DNA of 64,000 nucleotides, taken from positions 25,724-89,723 of the forward strand of contig CAXXCR010000028.1 of NCBI GenBank assembly GCA_963668015.2. The letters are read 5' to 3'. The notes beneath the pieces are model-generated. The model worked only from the letters and a program-made list of their open reading frames with translations, made no database searches and was not told the origin of the DNA. The stretch is from Ilyobacter_A sp963668015 (GTDB lineage: Bacteria > Fusobacteriota > Fusobacteriia > Fusobacteriales > Fusobacteriaceae). Positions 50,215 through 59,317 of this stretch are shown piece by piece (the stretch's first letter is position 1; each line of letters begins with the position of its first letter). The position numbers were made by a program, and so were the translations under genes.

Positions 50215-50998
50215 AATAGATAAAATCAGCAAAAAATTTAATGCAGGAACTCCTCAGGAAAAGGTAGTTTTTGACAATTTTGACTTTTATATAGAAAAAG
50301 GAGAGTTCATAAGTATAATAGGGAGCAACGGCGCAGGTAAGTCTACCTTCCTAAACCTTATATCTGGGACTTCCGAACTTGACAGCGGTGATGTAATACT
50401 TGAAGGCAACTCGCTGAAAAATCTTCCTAAGTATAAAAGGAGTGCCTACATATCAAAAGTTTTCCAAAACCCTACTCTCGGGACGGCGCCATCTATGACT
50501 ATAATGGAAAATATGTCTATGGCTGAGAACAAGGGGAAAAAATTCGGATTAGGGTTTGGTTTGAATAAAAAGTCTGAATCAAAGTATAAGGAGTTATTAA
50601 AAGACCTTAGCCTAAATCTTGAAAATCAGTTATACACACCAGTAGGACTACTTTCAGGTGGTCAGAGGCAAGCTTTATCTTTGATAATGGCTACATTGAA
50701 AAAACCCGACTTGCTGCTTTTGGATGAACATACAGCTGCACTCGATCCGAAAACTTCTAAGATGATAATGGAGAAAACTGATGAGATAGTAAGAAAAAAC
50801 AAGGTCACTACTCTTATGATAACTCATAATCTAAGCGATGCTATAACATTTGGGGACAGGCTGATAATGTTTCACAAGGGGCAGGTAATATTAGATGTTA
50901 AAGGGAAAGAAAAACAGGATCTAAGCGTTGAAAAACTTCTTAAAATATTTTCTGAAAAAGATAATTTAGAATTTAAAGATACAGATCTTTTTAGTTAG
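50207..50998 (+). CDS. ABC transporter ATPase (COG1101, TrpZ type)
   Basis: The protein has 263 residues from the ATG at 50207, which has GGAGGAGG upstream inside the permease gene; the earlier frame to 50117 is rejected. Walker A GSNGAGKST, Q-loop VFQNPTLGTAPSM, signature LSGGQRQALSLIMA, Walker B LLLLDEHTAALDP and H-loop MITHNLSD are complete. It powers the transporter encoded by the two preceding genes. A terminator follows at 51001. Confidence 0.92.
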   Translation: MLKIDKISKKFNAGTPQEKVVFDNFDFYIEKGEFISIIGSNGAGKSTFLNLISGTSELDSGDVILEGNSLKNLPKYKRSAYISKVFQNPTLGTAPSMTIMENMSMAENKGKKFGLGFGLNKKSESKYKELLKDLSLNLENQLYTPVGLLSGGQRQALSLIMATLKKPDLLLLDEHTAALDPKTSKMIMEKTDEIVRKNKVTTLMITHNLSDAITFGDRLIMFHKGQVILDVKGKEKQDLSVEKLLKIFSEKDNLEFKDTDLFS

Positions 50999-51000
50999 TG

Positions 51001-51041
51001 TAAAAGCTGTTGAGCAAGCAATATGCCGCAACAGCTTTTTT
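51001..51041 (+). terminator. Terminator of the ABC transporter operon
   Basis: AAAAGCTGTTG and CAACAGCTTTT stem followed by TTTATT. Confidence 0.9.
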
Positions 51042-51076
51042 ATTATAATTTTATTTTTTTAAAGGGAGGGATTAAG

Positions 51077-51706
51077 TTGAATATTAGCATTGTTGGAGAA
51101 GGGTTTGGTATTGGTGCCGGACTTATCGTAGCAATAGGAGCTCAAAATGCATTTGTGCTAAAAAAAGGAATAATGAAACAGCATGTTTTTATAACGGCTT
51201 CTACCTGTTCTGTGATAGATATTATTTTAATTGTACTCGGATCAAGAGGCTTGGGAACCGTGATAAACAGCAATCCTGTGTTGATGATCCTTGCAACCTT
51301 GTTTGGAGTGATTTTTTTGTCCATCTACGGGATAAAATCTTTTATTGCGGTTTTTCAGTCAAAAAATTTGAACACAGAGGACAGCGTTTATAACGGTGAT
51401 ACCTTGAAAGGGACCCTTATAACTATTTTAGCTCTAACGGTGCTTAACCCACATGTGTATCTGGATACGGTAGTTTTGCTTGGCAGCATCGGTGCTAGAT
51501 ACCCAATATACGAGAGGTATAACTTTACACTAGGTGCCTGTCTGGCATCATTTACCTGGTTTTTCGGGCTTGCTTATGGTGCAGGTTTTTTATCATTTTT
51601 ATTTAAAAAAGAGCTTACCTGGAAAATTTTAGATTTTGTAATAGGGTGCACTATGTTTGCAATTGTTTATAAACTCTTGGAGTTTGGAATTGAAAATTAT
51701 GTTTAA
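51077..51706 (+). CDS. LysE/ArgO-type amino-acid exporter
   Basis: The protein has 209 residues from a TTG at 51077 with GGGAGGG nine bases upstream. Five or six membrane helices; GAGLIVAIGAQNAFVLKKGI at the start and LTVLNPHVYLDTVVLLGSIG near residue 120 are the conserved LysE-family elements, and the NPHVYLDT motif is that of the ArgO/LysE branch. It would export basic amino acids driven by the membrane potential. It is separated from the upstream ABC operon by a terminator. Confidence 0.9.
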   Translation: MNISIVGEGFGIGAGLIVAIGAQNAFVLKKGIMKQHVFITASTCSVIDIILIVLGSRGLGTVINSNPVLMILATLFGVIFLSIYGIKSFIAVFQSKNLNTEDSVYNGDTLKGTLITILALTVLNPHVYLDTVVLLGSIGARYPIYERYNFTLGACLASFTWFFGLAYGAGFLSFLFKKELTWKILDFVIGCTMFAIVYKLLEFGIENYV

Positions 51707-51882
51707 GCCTTGATTGAAATGTATTTTAGGATATAGAATTTCTTGATAATAAAAAAGGAAATTTTTCAACAATGAAAAAGATACTTAATATGAATTTATA
51801 TTTTTGGTTAGAGGAACTATGGAAGTAGCGCATGATTTTAATTGTTGAGTTTCTATTTCTTGACTTGAAAAGAGATGATTTT

Positions 51883-53463
51883 ATGAAAAAGAGTAAAAAT
51901 TACAGTATAAAAAAAATTACTTTCATAGTATCAGTTGTCGTTTTTTTATTTATGATTTTAATAAGTAGTTATATATTTTACCAAAAGAAAGAATCTTTAG
52001 AAAATCATGTTTATGAAACGGGAAAAAATTATCTTCAGATAACATCGGATGCTTTTGAAATTTGGATTTCTGAGCAGTTAAAGTTGGCTCAAATACTAGC
52101 TTCAGATCCAAGAGTAATAAACACAGCTAAAAATCCTAAAGACGAAAAAATAGTGAAGGAAGCGCATGATTTTTTGAAAGAAGTTCATAAGAGATATCCA
52201 TATTATTCAAATCTACCAATAGGTTTATTTACAGATACTGATCTTGAAATAAATTTTAATGGAGAAAAAAAGGTTATAAAAAATGGGACTTTTATAACTG
52301 ATACAGTAAATGGAGAAATGATTGGAAAAGGTGGTATGAAATATAGTGCCATAAAAGAAATTTATGATGGGAAAAAATATTTTATAAGTGAAGTTTATCC
52401 CAGTATTTATAGAGGAAGCCCTATATCTGTAATAAGTGCTCCTGTAATGCACGAAGGAAAAATCTTAGGAGTTGTTGGAGTAACTCCTAAGATGGATTTT
52501 TTTACAAAGATTTTTTTAGAGAAGCTTAAGCACGGTAAAACAGGGTATACAATTTTAATTGATGACAGATGGCTTATAATAGCTCATCCAGATAATTCAC
52601 TTGTTTTAAATGATTCTGAAGAATTGAGATTAAAATTAAAATCTATAATTCGAAATGTGATGGAAGAAAATATTTTTTTTAAAGCAGAGTTTAACGGAGT
52701 TCAAAAATATTATATGATAGAGAAAATTTCCTTGAAAGAAAAAAATACTGCAAATACCTGGTATTTGATTTTTACCCAAAATGAAGAAGAAGTATTAAGT
52801 CCGGCATATAAGACATTAAAAGTTTCAATTTTTATATCATTAGTAATCACACTGGCAGCTGGATTTTTTACAAGTTTTTTAGGGGAAAATCATATGCATT
52901 TTATTGAAAGAGAGGTTCTTAAAAAAACTAATGTTAATCTTGAACTCAAAGTAAAAGAAAGGACTGAAATACTTAAAATTTTAGCAACAACTGATAGTAT
53001 GACGGGCTTATTTAATCATGCATACTTTTTGAAGAAGCTAAAAAAATATATTGAAAACCCAAAAATAGAAAAATTTTCTTTAATTATGAGCGATTTAGAC
53101 AATTTCAAAACAATAAATGATACTTACGGTCACCCTGTAGGAGACGAGGTCCTCATACAATTTTCAAGAATAATTAAGAAGAACATAAAGGGGTGTGATA
53201 TCGCAGGGAGATACGGCGGAGAAGAATTTATGATTATGCTTCCTGGGTGTGAGCTTGAAAATGCGATAAAAATAGCTGATAAAATAAGAAATGAGTTATC
53301 TCAATATAGATTTAATGGCATAGACAAAGAGATAAGTTCTAGTTTTGGTGTTTGTGAATGGAAAGGAGAAGATTCCACCGCTCTAATTAAAAAAGTTGAT
53401 AATCTCTTGTACAGAGCCAAAATTTCTGGAAAGAATTGTATAAAATATTTAGATGATAATTAA
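51883..53463 (+). CDS. Membrane diguanylate cyclase with dCache sensor and GGDEF domain
   Basis: The protein has 526 residues from the ATG at 51883 (AAAGAGATG upstream). Transmembrane helices at about 13-33 and 315-335 enclose an extracytoplasmic double-Cache domain (VISAPVMHEGKILGVVGVTP, GYTILIDDRWLIIAHPD). A short linker leads to the GGDEF domain with GRYGGEEFMIML near residue 445. The position five residues before GGEEF reads KGCD instead of RxxD, so the product-inhibition site appears absent, unlike the cyclase at 29506. It is a single gene with a terminator at 53574. Confidence 0.92.
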   Translation: MKKSKNYSIKKITFIVSVVVFLFMILISSYIFYQKKESLENHVYETGKNYLQITSDAFEIWISEQLKLAQILASDPRVINTAKNPKDEKIVKEAHDFLKEVHKRYPYYSNLPIGLFTDTDLEINFNGEKKVIKNGTFITDTVNGEMIGKGGMKYSAIKEIYDGKKYFISEVYPSIYRGSPISVISAPVMHEGKILGVVGVTPKMDFFTKIFLEKLKHGKTGYTILIDDRWLIIAHPDNSLVLNDSEELRLKLKSIIRNVMEENIFFKAEFNGVQKYYMIEKISLKEKNTANTWYLIFTQNEEEVLSPAYKTLKVSIFISLVITLAAGFFTSFLGENHMHFIEREVLKKTNVNLELKVKERTEILKILATTDSMTGLFNHAYFLKKLKKYIENPKIEKFSLIMSDLDNFKTINDTYGHPVGDEVLIQFSRIIKKNIKGCDIAGRYGGEEFMIMLPGCELENAIKIADKIRNELSQYRFNGIDKEISSSFGVCEWKGEDSTALIKKVDNLLYRAKISGKNCIKYLDDN

Positions 53464-53573
53464 TATTTTTTATTTGTATTGATTCGTGCAATTTGTGATT
53501 AAAAATTGTTTTTTATAGACTCACAAGAAATTTAATGATTTTTTTAAAATCAAACTTAATTTGTAATATAAGG

Positions 53574-53610
53574 GTGCCGCTGCTGATAAATTCAGCAGCG
53601 GTATTTTTTT
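53574..53610 (+). terminator. Terminator downstream of the diguanylate cyclase
   Basis: TGCCGCTGCTGA and TCAGCAGCGGTA stem followed by TTTTTTT, about 110 bases after the stop codon. The rest of 53464-53790 is AT-rich without a gene. Confidence 0.88.
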
Positions 53611-53796
53611 ATATAGCGCATATATGGATAAGCGACAAAAACAATGAATTTTCAAAAAAGGAAATTTGAAAAGCTTTCGGTACAAAGAACAATGATGTTT
53701 TGGTTTTAAAATGATCTTTGTGTGGTTAAAAAATTGCTTTTTATGTTTTGCTCAGGTAATATTGATAGTGGAGTATAAAAATGGGGAGGGATGGCA

Positions 53797-54276
53797 TTGG
53801 AGTGTACAAACAGAGTAAAAGATAAGTGTTTTCAGGACTTAGAAGATTTTATAATGTCGCTGGAAACTAAAAAAGGTGAACTTATAACGGTTTTGCATAA
53901 GGCGCAGGATATTTTTGGATATCTGCCGGTTGAAGTGCAAAGTTTTGTCAGTGAGAAAATGGATATTCCCCTTTCAGAAGTTTATGGAGTAATTACATTT
54001 TATTCATTCTTCACGACAACCCCAAAAGGAGAGCACCCTATTTCCGTATGTTTGGGAACGGCATGTTACGTAAATGGAGCCGAGACCATACTCACAGAAT
54101 TAAAGAGGGAGTTGGGTATAGGAGTCGGAGAAACCACAAGTGAGGGGAAATTTTCGCTTGATGTACTTCGTTGTGTGGGTGCATGTGGGATGGCTCCCGT
54201 GGTGACTATAGGTAGAAAGGTGTATGGAAGGGTAAAACCTGATGAAGTGAAGAACATCTTGAAAGAATATAAATAA
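53797..54276 (+). CDS. hydC: Bifurcating hydrogenase subunit HydC (NuoE-like)
   Basis: About 159 residues of the thioredoxin-like [2Fe-2S] ferredoxin family. The cluster ligands are in CLGTACYVNGAE (about residue 88) and CVGACGMAPVV (about 129), C-x4-C and C-x3-C as in NuoE. GGGGAGGG abuts the ATG at 53791, so the TTG at 53797 is a better-placed start. As the first gene of the hydCBA set it accepts electrons within the NADH/ferredoxin-dependent [FeFe] hydrogenase. Confidence 0.9.
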   Translation: MECTNRVKDKCFQDLEDFIMSLETKKGELITVLHKAQDIFGYLPVEVQSFVSEKMDIPLSEVYGVITFYSFFTTTPKGEHPISVCLGTACYVNGAETILTELKRELGIGVGETTSEGKFSLDVLRCVGACGMAPVVTIGRKVYGRVKPDEVKNILKEYK

Positions 54277-54284
54277 TTGGGGGG

Positions 54285-56087
54285 ATGAAGGTGGTAAGCA
54301 CTATAAATGATTTGCAAAATATAAAAGAAAAAGTTATAGAGGCAAATGGAAATAAAACTATAATAAAAGTTTCTATGGCTACCTGCGGGATTACAGCAGG
54401 TGCCGATGCTATTTTTGAGTATTTTAAAGAGGAGCTGGATAGAGAGGGTAACGATGAGATAGAGGTTGTTTCAACAGGGTGCATGGGTTTGTGCCACTCT
54501 GAACCGACTATAGAAGTGAGATTGCCCGGTAAGCAAGCTGAAATATTTGGTGATGTAGATCTGAAAAAGGCGGAGAAAATATTAAAAGATATAAAATATA
54601 AAAAAATACATGAAACAGATGTGTTCGTAAGTGATAAACAGGAAAAAATAGTTTTAAGAAATTGTGGATTTATGGACCCAGAAAATATAGATGAAGCCAT
54701 ATCTCGTGATTCTTATTTTGCTCTTCATAAGGCTTTGGTGGATATGACGAGGGAAGAGGTAATAGAAGAGGTGGAAGAATCTGGACTCCGTGGAAGAGGA
54801 GGGGGAGGCTTTTCGACCGGATTGAAATGGAAATTTGCGTATAAGGCACAGTCGGATAAGAAATATGTAGTTTGTAATGCCGATGAAGGCGATCCTGGAG
54901 CTTTTATGGACAGGTCAGTTCTTGAAGGGGATCCGCACTCTATTTTAGAAGCTATGGCTATCTGTGGATATGCAATAGGTGCTGACCAGGGAATAATATA
55001 TATAAGGGCGGAATATCCGCTTGCCATAGAAAGGCTCGAAAAAGCAATAGAGCAGGCAAATAAATACGGACTATTGGGAGAAAATATATTCGGAACAGGA
55101 TTTAATTTTAAAATAAGGTTGAAGTATGGGGCAGGGGCCTTTGTTTGTGGAGAGGAGACTTCACTCATACACTCTATGGAAGGAAAGAGGGGAGAGCCTA
55201 CATTAAAACCTCCGTTTCCTGCAGAGGCTGGATATTGGGAAAAGCCTACAAATGTAAATAATGTTGAAACCTATGCAAATATCCCGGTAATAATAAATAA
55301 GGGCGCCAAGTGGTTTAGAAGTATAGGTACTGAAAAATCTGCAGGAACCAAGGTTTTTGCTCTTGCTGGAAAAATTAAAAATGTTGGCCTTATAGAGGTT
55401 CCCATGGGAATTACTCTTGGAGAGGTAATATTTGATATAGGCGGTGGAATAGTGGGGAACAGAGCCTTCAAAGCTGTTCAGACTGGGGGGCCGTCAGGAG
55501 GCTGTCTTACTGAAAAGGACCTTGATACCCATATAGATTTTGACAGTTTGAAAGAAAAAGGCTCTATGATGGGCTCGGGTGGAATGATAGTTATGGATGA
55601 GCAGGACTGCATGGTTGCTGTAGCTAAATTTTATCTAGGCTTTACAGTGGATGAGTCCTGCGGGAAATGTACTCCTTGTAGAATAGGAAACAAGAGGTTG
55701 TATGAAATATTGGATAGGATAACAAAGGGGGATGGGACTTTAAGTGATCTTGATTTATTAAAAGATTTGTCCAATACAATAAAAAGAGCTTCTCTTTGTG
55801 GTCTTGGAAAGACAGCACCAAATCCTGTACTTTCGACGTTGGCAAATTTTTATAATGAGTATGAAGCGCACGTGAAAGATAAAAAATGTCCTGCCACAGT
55901 GTGTACCAACTTGATTCAATTTACAATTACAGACAAGTGTATAGGCTGTACTGCCTGTGCGAAAGTATGTCCTACTGAAGCTATTTTGGGTAGGGTAAAA
56001 GAAAAACATTATATCTACCAGGAAAGATGTATCAAGTGCGGAGCTTGTTATAATGCTTGTAAATTTAATGCAATAAAGAAAGCGTAG
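54285..56087 (+). CDS. hydB: Bifurcating hydrogenase subunit HydB (NuoF-like)
   Basis: A 600-residue flavoprotein. An N-terminal thioredoxin-like [2Fe-2S] domain (MATCGITAGAD, CMGLCHSEP) is fused to a NuoF-type core with the FMN/NADH loop RGRGGGGFSTGLKW and CNADEGDPGAFMDRSVLEGDP, then the [4Fe-4S] site ESCGKCTPCRIG. The C-terminus adds two [4Fe-4S] motifs (CIGCTACAKVCPTEAI and CIKCGACYNACKFNAI). This is the NADH-binding subunit where electron bifurcation is thought to occur. It is eight bases after hydC and ten before hydA. Confidence 0.94.
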   Translation: MKVVSTINDLQNIKEKVIEANGNKTIIKVSMATCGITAGADAIFEYFKEELDREGNDEIEVVSTGCMGLCHSEPTIEVRLPGKQAEIFGDVDLKKAEKILKDIKYKKIHETDVFVSDKQEKIVLRNCGFMDPENIDEAISRDSYFALHKALVDMTREEVIEEVEESGLRGRGGGGFSTGLKWKFAYKAQSDKKYVVCNADEGDPGAFMDRSVLEGDPHSILEAMAICGYAIGADQGIIYIRAEYPLAIERLEKAIEQANKYGLLGENIFGTGFNFKIRLKYGAGAFVCGEETSLIHSMEGKRGEPTLKPPFPAEAGYWEKPTNVNNVETYANIPVIINKGAKWFRSIGTEKSAGTKVFALAGKIKNVGLIEVPMGITLGEVIFDIGGGIVGNRAFKAVQTGGPSGGCLTEKDLDTHIDFDSLKEKGSMMGSGGMIVMDEQDCMVAVAKFYLGFTVDESCGKCTPCRIGNKRLYEILDRITKGDGTLSDLDLLKDLSNTIKRASLCGLGKTAPNPVLSTLANFYNEYEAHVKDKKCPATVCTNLIQFTITDKCIGCTACAKVCPTEAILGRVKEKHYIYQERCIKCGACYNACKFNAIKKA

Positions 56088-56097
56088 GAGGTCTGGA

Positions 56098-57864
56098 ATG
56101 GAGACAGTGAAAATAAAAATTAATGGAATAGAGACAGAGGCACCCAAGGGGAGTACAATTTTAGCGGCGGCAAAGAGTATAGGTGTGCACATACCGACAC
56201 TTTGTCACTTGAAGATGGAGGATACTGGGTATATAAATAACTTTGCTTCTTGCAGAATATGTGTGGTTGAAGTAAACGGCCAGGAAAATTTGTATCCGTC
56301 ATGTGAAACAAAGGTTGCTGAAGGTATGGATATAGTGACCAATTCAACAGAACTTATGCAGATAAGAAAATCTATACTGGAGCTTTTGCTTTCAAACCAT
56401 CCAAAAGACTGCCTTACATGCTCTAAATCGGGTGAGTGCGAACTGCAAAAATTATCTGAAGAATTTAGGATTAAGGATATAAGGTTTGAAGGGGAACAGT
56501 CCACGTACAGAGTGGATCAATCTCCGGCGATAATAAGGGATATAGACAAATGCATAATGTGTAGAAGATGTGAAACTATGTGCAATACAATACAAACCTG
56601 CCATGTGCTTTCCGGGGTAAACAGGGGATTTGAAGCGGTTGTGTCTCCGACTCATGAGCAGGATTTAGAAGATACCACTTGTACATTCTGCGGGCAATGT
56701 GTTGCGGTGTGTCCTGTTGGAGCCCTGCATGAAAGGGATTACACCTGGGAAGTGGTGGAAGCCCTTTCTGAAAAAAATAAAAAAGTTATAGTACAGGTGG
56801 CCCCTGCTGTGCGGGTGGCCTTGGGGGAAGAATTCGGATTTGAACCTGGAACTGATGTAACAGGGAAAATGGTTACCGCCCTTAGGAGAATAGGTTTCGA
56901 CTACGTTTTTGATACAAACTTTGCGGCAGACTTGACTATAATGGAAGAGGGGACGGAGTTGAAAAAAAGGATAGAAGGGTATCTGGCAGGAGATGAAAAT
57001 GTGAAGCTGCCTATACTGACATCCTGTTGCCCTGCATGGGTTAAGTTTATTGAGCATAATTATCCGGATATGCTGGATGTACCGTCAACTGCAAAATCAC
57101 CTCAGCAGATGTTCAGCGCCGTTGCAAAAGAGATATGGACAAAAGAGATGGGGTGGAAAAGAGAGGACGTAGTTGTGGTGTCGATAATGCCGTGTCTGGC
57201 AAAAAAATATGAAGCATCCAGAGATGAGTTTTCAAAAGATGGCAACCCCGATACGGATATATCAATTTCCACAAGGGAGCTAGCCAACCTAATAAAACAA
57301 AGCGGGGTTAACTTTGAGGTCTTAGAAGAGGGGGTATTTGATAATCCGTTTGGTGTGTCCAGTGGTGCGGCAGATATATTTGGTAGAACAGGTGGGGTTA
57401 TAGAAGCTGCAACTAGAACAGCATATGAATGGCTGACCGGTAATGATTTGGAAGATGTAGATTTTAAACAATTGAGGGGCTTGGAAGGCGTTAGGATAGC
57501 AGAAGTTCCGGAACTACAAATAGATGGAGCGGCTCTTAGAATCGGAATAACGCATGGATTGGGAGCGGCTAGAGAACTCCTGGATAAAATCAGAAGTGGC
57601 GAGGAAGTTGTCCATGCTATAGAAATAATGGCCTGCAAGGGTGGTTGTATAGGTGGAGGCGGACAGCCTTACCACCATGGAGATTTTAATATAATCAAAA
57701 AAAGGTTTGAGGGTATTCAGGCGATAGACAACGGTAAGGAAATGAGGAAATCTCATGAAAACCCATATGTAAAAGAGTTGTATGAGAAATATTTGGATAA
57801 ACCAATGAGTCATAAATCACATGAACTGCTGCATACAAAATATTTCGCTAGAAAAAAATCATGA
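56098..57864 (+). CDS. hydA: [FeFe] hydrogenase catalytic subunit HydA (trimeric, group A3-like)
   Basis: A 588-residue enzyme. Order of domains: [2Fe-2S] ferredoxin (CHLKMEDTGYINNFASCRICVVE), His-ligated cluster (HPKDCLTCSKSGECELQ), two [4Fe-4S] sites (CIMCRRCETMC, CTFCGQCVAVCP), then the H-cluster with motif 1 TSCCPAWV (about residue 303), motif 2 MPCLAKKYEA and motif 3 MACKGGCIGGGGQP. The small-subunit extension ends with the HELLHTKYF segment. It oxidises or evolves H2 using ferredoxin and NADH together. The maturases HydEFG are not in this window. A terminator follows directly. Confidence 0.95.
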   Translation: METVKIKINGIETEAPKGSTILAAAKSIGVHIPTLCHLKMEDTGYINNFASCRICVVEVNGQENLYPSCETKVAEGMDIVTNSTELMQIRKSILELLLSNHPKDCLTCSKSGECELQKLSEEFRIKDIRFEGEQSTYRVDQSPAIIRDIDKCIMCRRCETMCNTIQTCHVLSGVNRGFEAVVSPTHEQDLEDTTCTFCGQCVAVCPVGALHERDYTWEVVEALSEKNKKVIVQVAPAVRVALGEEFGFEPGTDVTGKMVTALRRIGFDYVFDTNFAADLTIMEEGTELKKRIEGYLAGDENVKLPILTSCCPAWVKFIEHNYPDMLDVPSTAKSPQQMFSAVAKEIWTKEMGWKREDVVVVSIMPCLAKKYEASRDEFSKDGNPDTDISISTRELANLIKQSGVNFEVLEEGVFDNPFGVSSGAADIFGRTGGVIEAATRTAYEWLTGNDLEDVDFKQLRGLEGVRIAEVPELQIDGAALRIGITHGLGAARELLDKIRSGEEVVHAIEIMACKGGCIGGGGQPYHHGDFNIIKKRFEGIQAIDNGKEMRKSHENPYVKELYEKYLDKPMSHKSHELLHTKYFARKKS

Positions 57865-57865
57865 T

Positions 57866-57897
57866 AAAAGGCCAAGCTAAAGCTTGGCCTTTTTTTA
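57866..57897. terminator. Terminator of hydCBA
   Basis: AAAGGCCAAGC, loop TAAA, GCTTGGCCTTT then TTTT; it can also serve the converging MBL-fold gene. Confidence 0.92.
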
Positions 57898-57927
57898 TAG
57901 TATTATATTTAAGGTTTACTATTAATT

Positions 57928-58899
57928 TTACTTATAAAATTTGTAGATTCCATCTTCTACGTCCATTTTTATCCTTTTTTGATTATAAAGGTAAACCAGG
58001 TGTGCCATAGCTTCCCCTGTTGCAAACCATTTTTGAACGTGTGGGAATTCATCCCAAGATTTAAACGTCATATCCCATTTCATAAATGAAGCAACTTCGT
58101 ATGCACTTTTTCCTTCTCCTTCAAGGATAACTTCTACCTCGGCCAATCTTTTAGCATGATGTGCTTTTAATTCTTCTATTCTCTCGTTGCAGTTTTCAAA
58201 AAGGTGTCTGTGAGAAGGGAATACCCTTTCTACTTCCAACTCTTTTATTTTGTCCAAGCTGTTAAAATAATCTCCAAGGGCGTCAGTTTCAAATCCCCAT
58301 ACAGATATGTTCGGAGTTATTCTTCCAAGGATGTGGTCAGCTGAAAAAAGTATTTTGTTGTTTTCTTCATAAAGGCACATAAGCCCTTCTGTATGTCCTG
58401 GAGTCGCGATGCATCTAAGCTCGTAATCTCCGATTTTGATCATATCTCCATCTTGTACATGTGTGAATGTCAGTTCGTGAGTATTGCTGAATCTGAATCC
58501 TGGATGTCTTTCAAGATAATCATTTATCTCACCTTCAAATCCAAGCCCTTTCGCGCTTTTGAAGATCTCTTTCCAAAGGTCGAATTCTCTAAGCAGGTTA
58601 ATGGCTTTACCGGCTTTTTCGCTAGCGTAGACCTTGCTGTTTTCACTTGCAAAATCCGATGCCAGACCAGAATGGTCGCTGTGCAGATGTGTTAAGAATA
58701 TATCTGTATTTTCCATGCTTATACCGATTTCTTCTAGACCTTCTTTAAGAGCAGTTTTACACTCCTCCCTGTTGAACCCTGTGTCTATAAGAAGATTTCT
58801 GTCTTCCCCCTTTATAAGATATGCATTTAAGCCACGTAAAGGGTTTTTAGGAAGTGGAACTTCTATTAAGTAGATATTTTTATAAATTTCTGTAACCAT
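57928..58899 (-). CDS. Metallo-beta-lactamase-fold hydrolase
   Basis: A 323-residue protein. The metal site HLHSDHSGL is near residue 70, CIATPGHTEGLM near 161 carries the next histidine, and FSADHILGRI the bridging aspartate. The C-terminal 90 residues are helical, as in the larger hydrolases that act on lipid- or CoA-linked substrates or homoserine lactones. AAGGAGG precedes the ATG. It is not close in sequence to the cassette-borne MBL protein at 8626. Substrate unknown. Confidence 0.88.
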   Translation of the reverse strand: MVTEIYKNIYLIEVPLPKNPLRGLNAYLIKGEDRNLLIDTGFNREECKTALKEGLEEIGISMENTDIFLTHLHSDHSGLASDFASENSKVYASEKAGKAINLLREFDLWKEIFKSAKGLGFEGEINDYLERHPGFRFSNTHELTFTHVQDGDMIKIGDYELRCIATPGHTEGLMCLYEENNKILFSADHILGRITPNISVWGFETDALGDYFNSLDKIKELEVERVFPSHRHLFENCNERIEELKAHHAKRLAEVEVILEGEGKSAYEVASFMKWDMTFKSWDEFPHVQKWFATGEAMAHLVYLYNQKRIKMDVEDGIYKFYK

Positions 58900-59012
58900 A
58901 AATAGCCTCCTTTAAAAGTTAACAATATAAGATATTATATATGAAAAACAGTATAAATACAAGTTGGTTTTTTCGGAAAAAGTCTTATTTGTTCTTTAAG
59001 AAAGCATATTTA

Positions 59013-59284
59013 ACTTAAGTTGCTACTTAGAATTATTGCAATAAATTACTGATTTTATTCAAAAACATTTGTTCGGGCACAGAGATTTAAAATAAGAGCT
59101 ACGCAGAGAAAATCCTTAAAGTCAAAATCATTTTTTGTCACGAATTACACGAATTTCGCCAATCATTAAAAACATAGAGAATGAAAGGTTTTTAGCATTT
59201 CTCTGTGAGACTCACTCTTTTTTCTCCGTGCAACTCTGTGTCTTAAACAATTCAATGTTTTAAATCTTAAAGAGTAATTTAAGT
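59013..59284. repeat. MITE-like repeat, family A copy
   Basis: Left end ACTTAAGTTGCTACTTAG is well preserved; the right end (AAGAGTAATTTAAGT) is worn. The interior contains GGCACAGAG, GTCACGAATTACACGAAT and CTCTGTGAGACTCACTC. No target duplication is visible. Confidence 0.78.
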
Positions 59285-59317
59285 GAAGTGTGCAAGTCAA
59301 AGGCTGCATTAACAATG

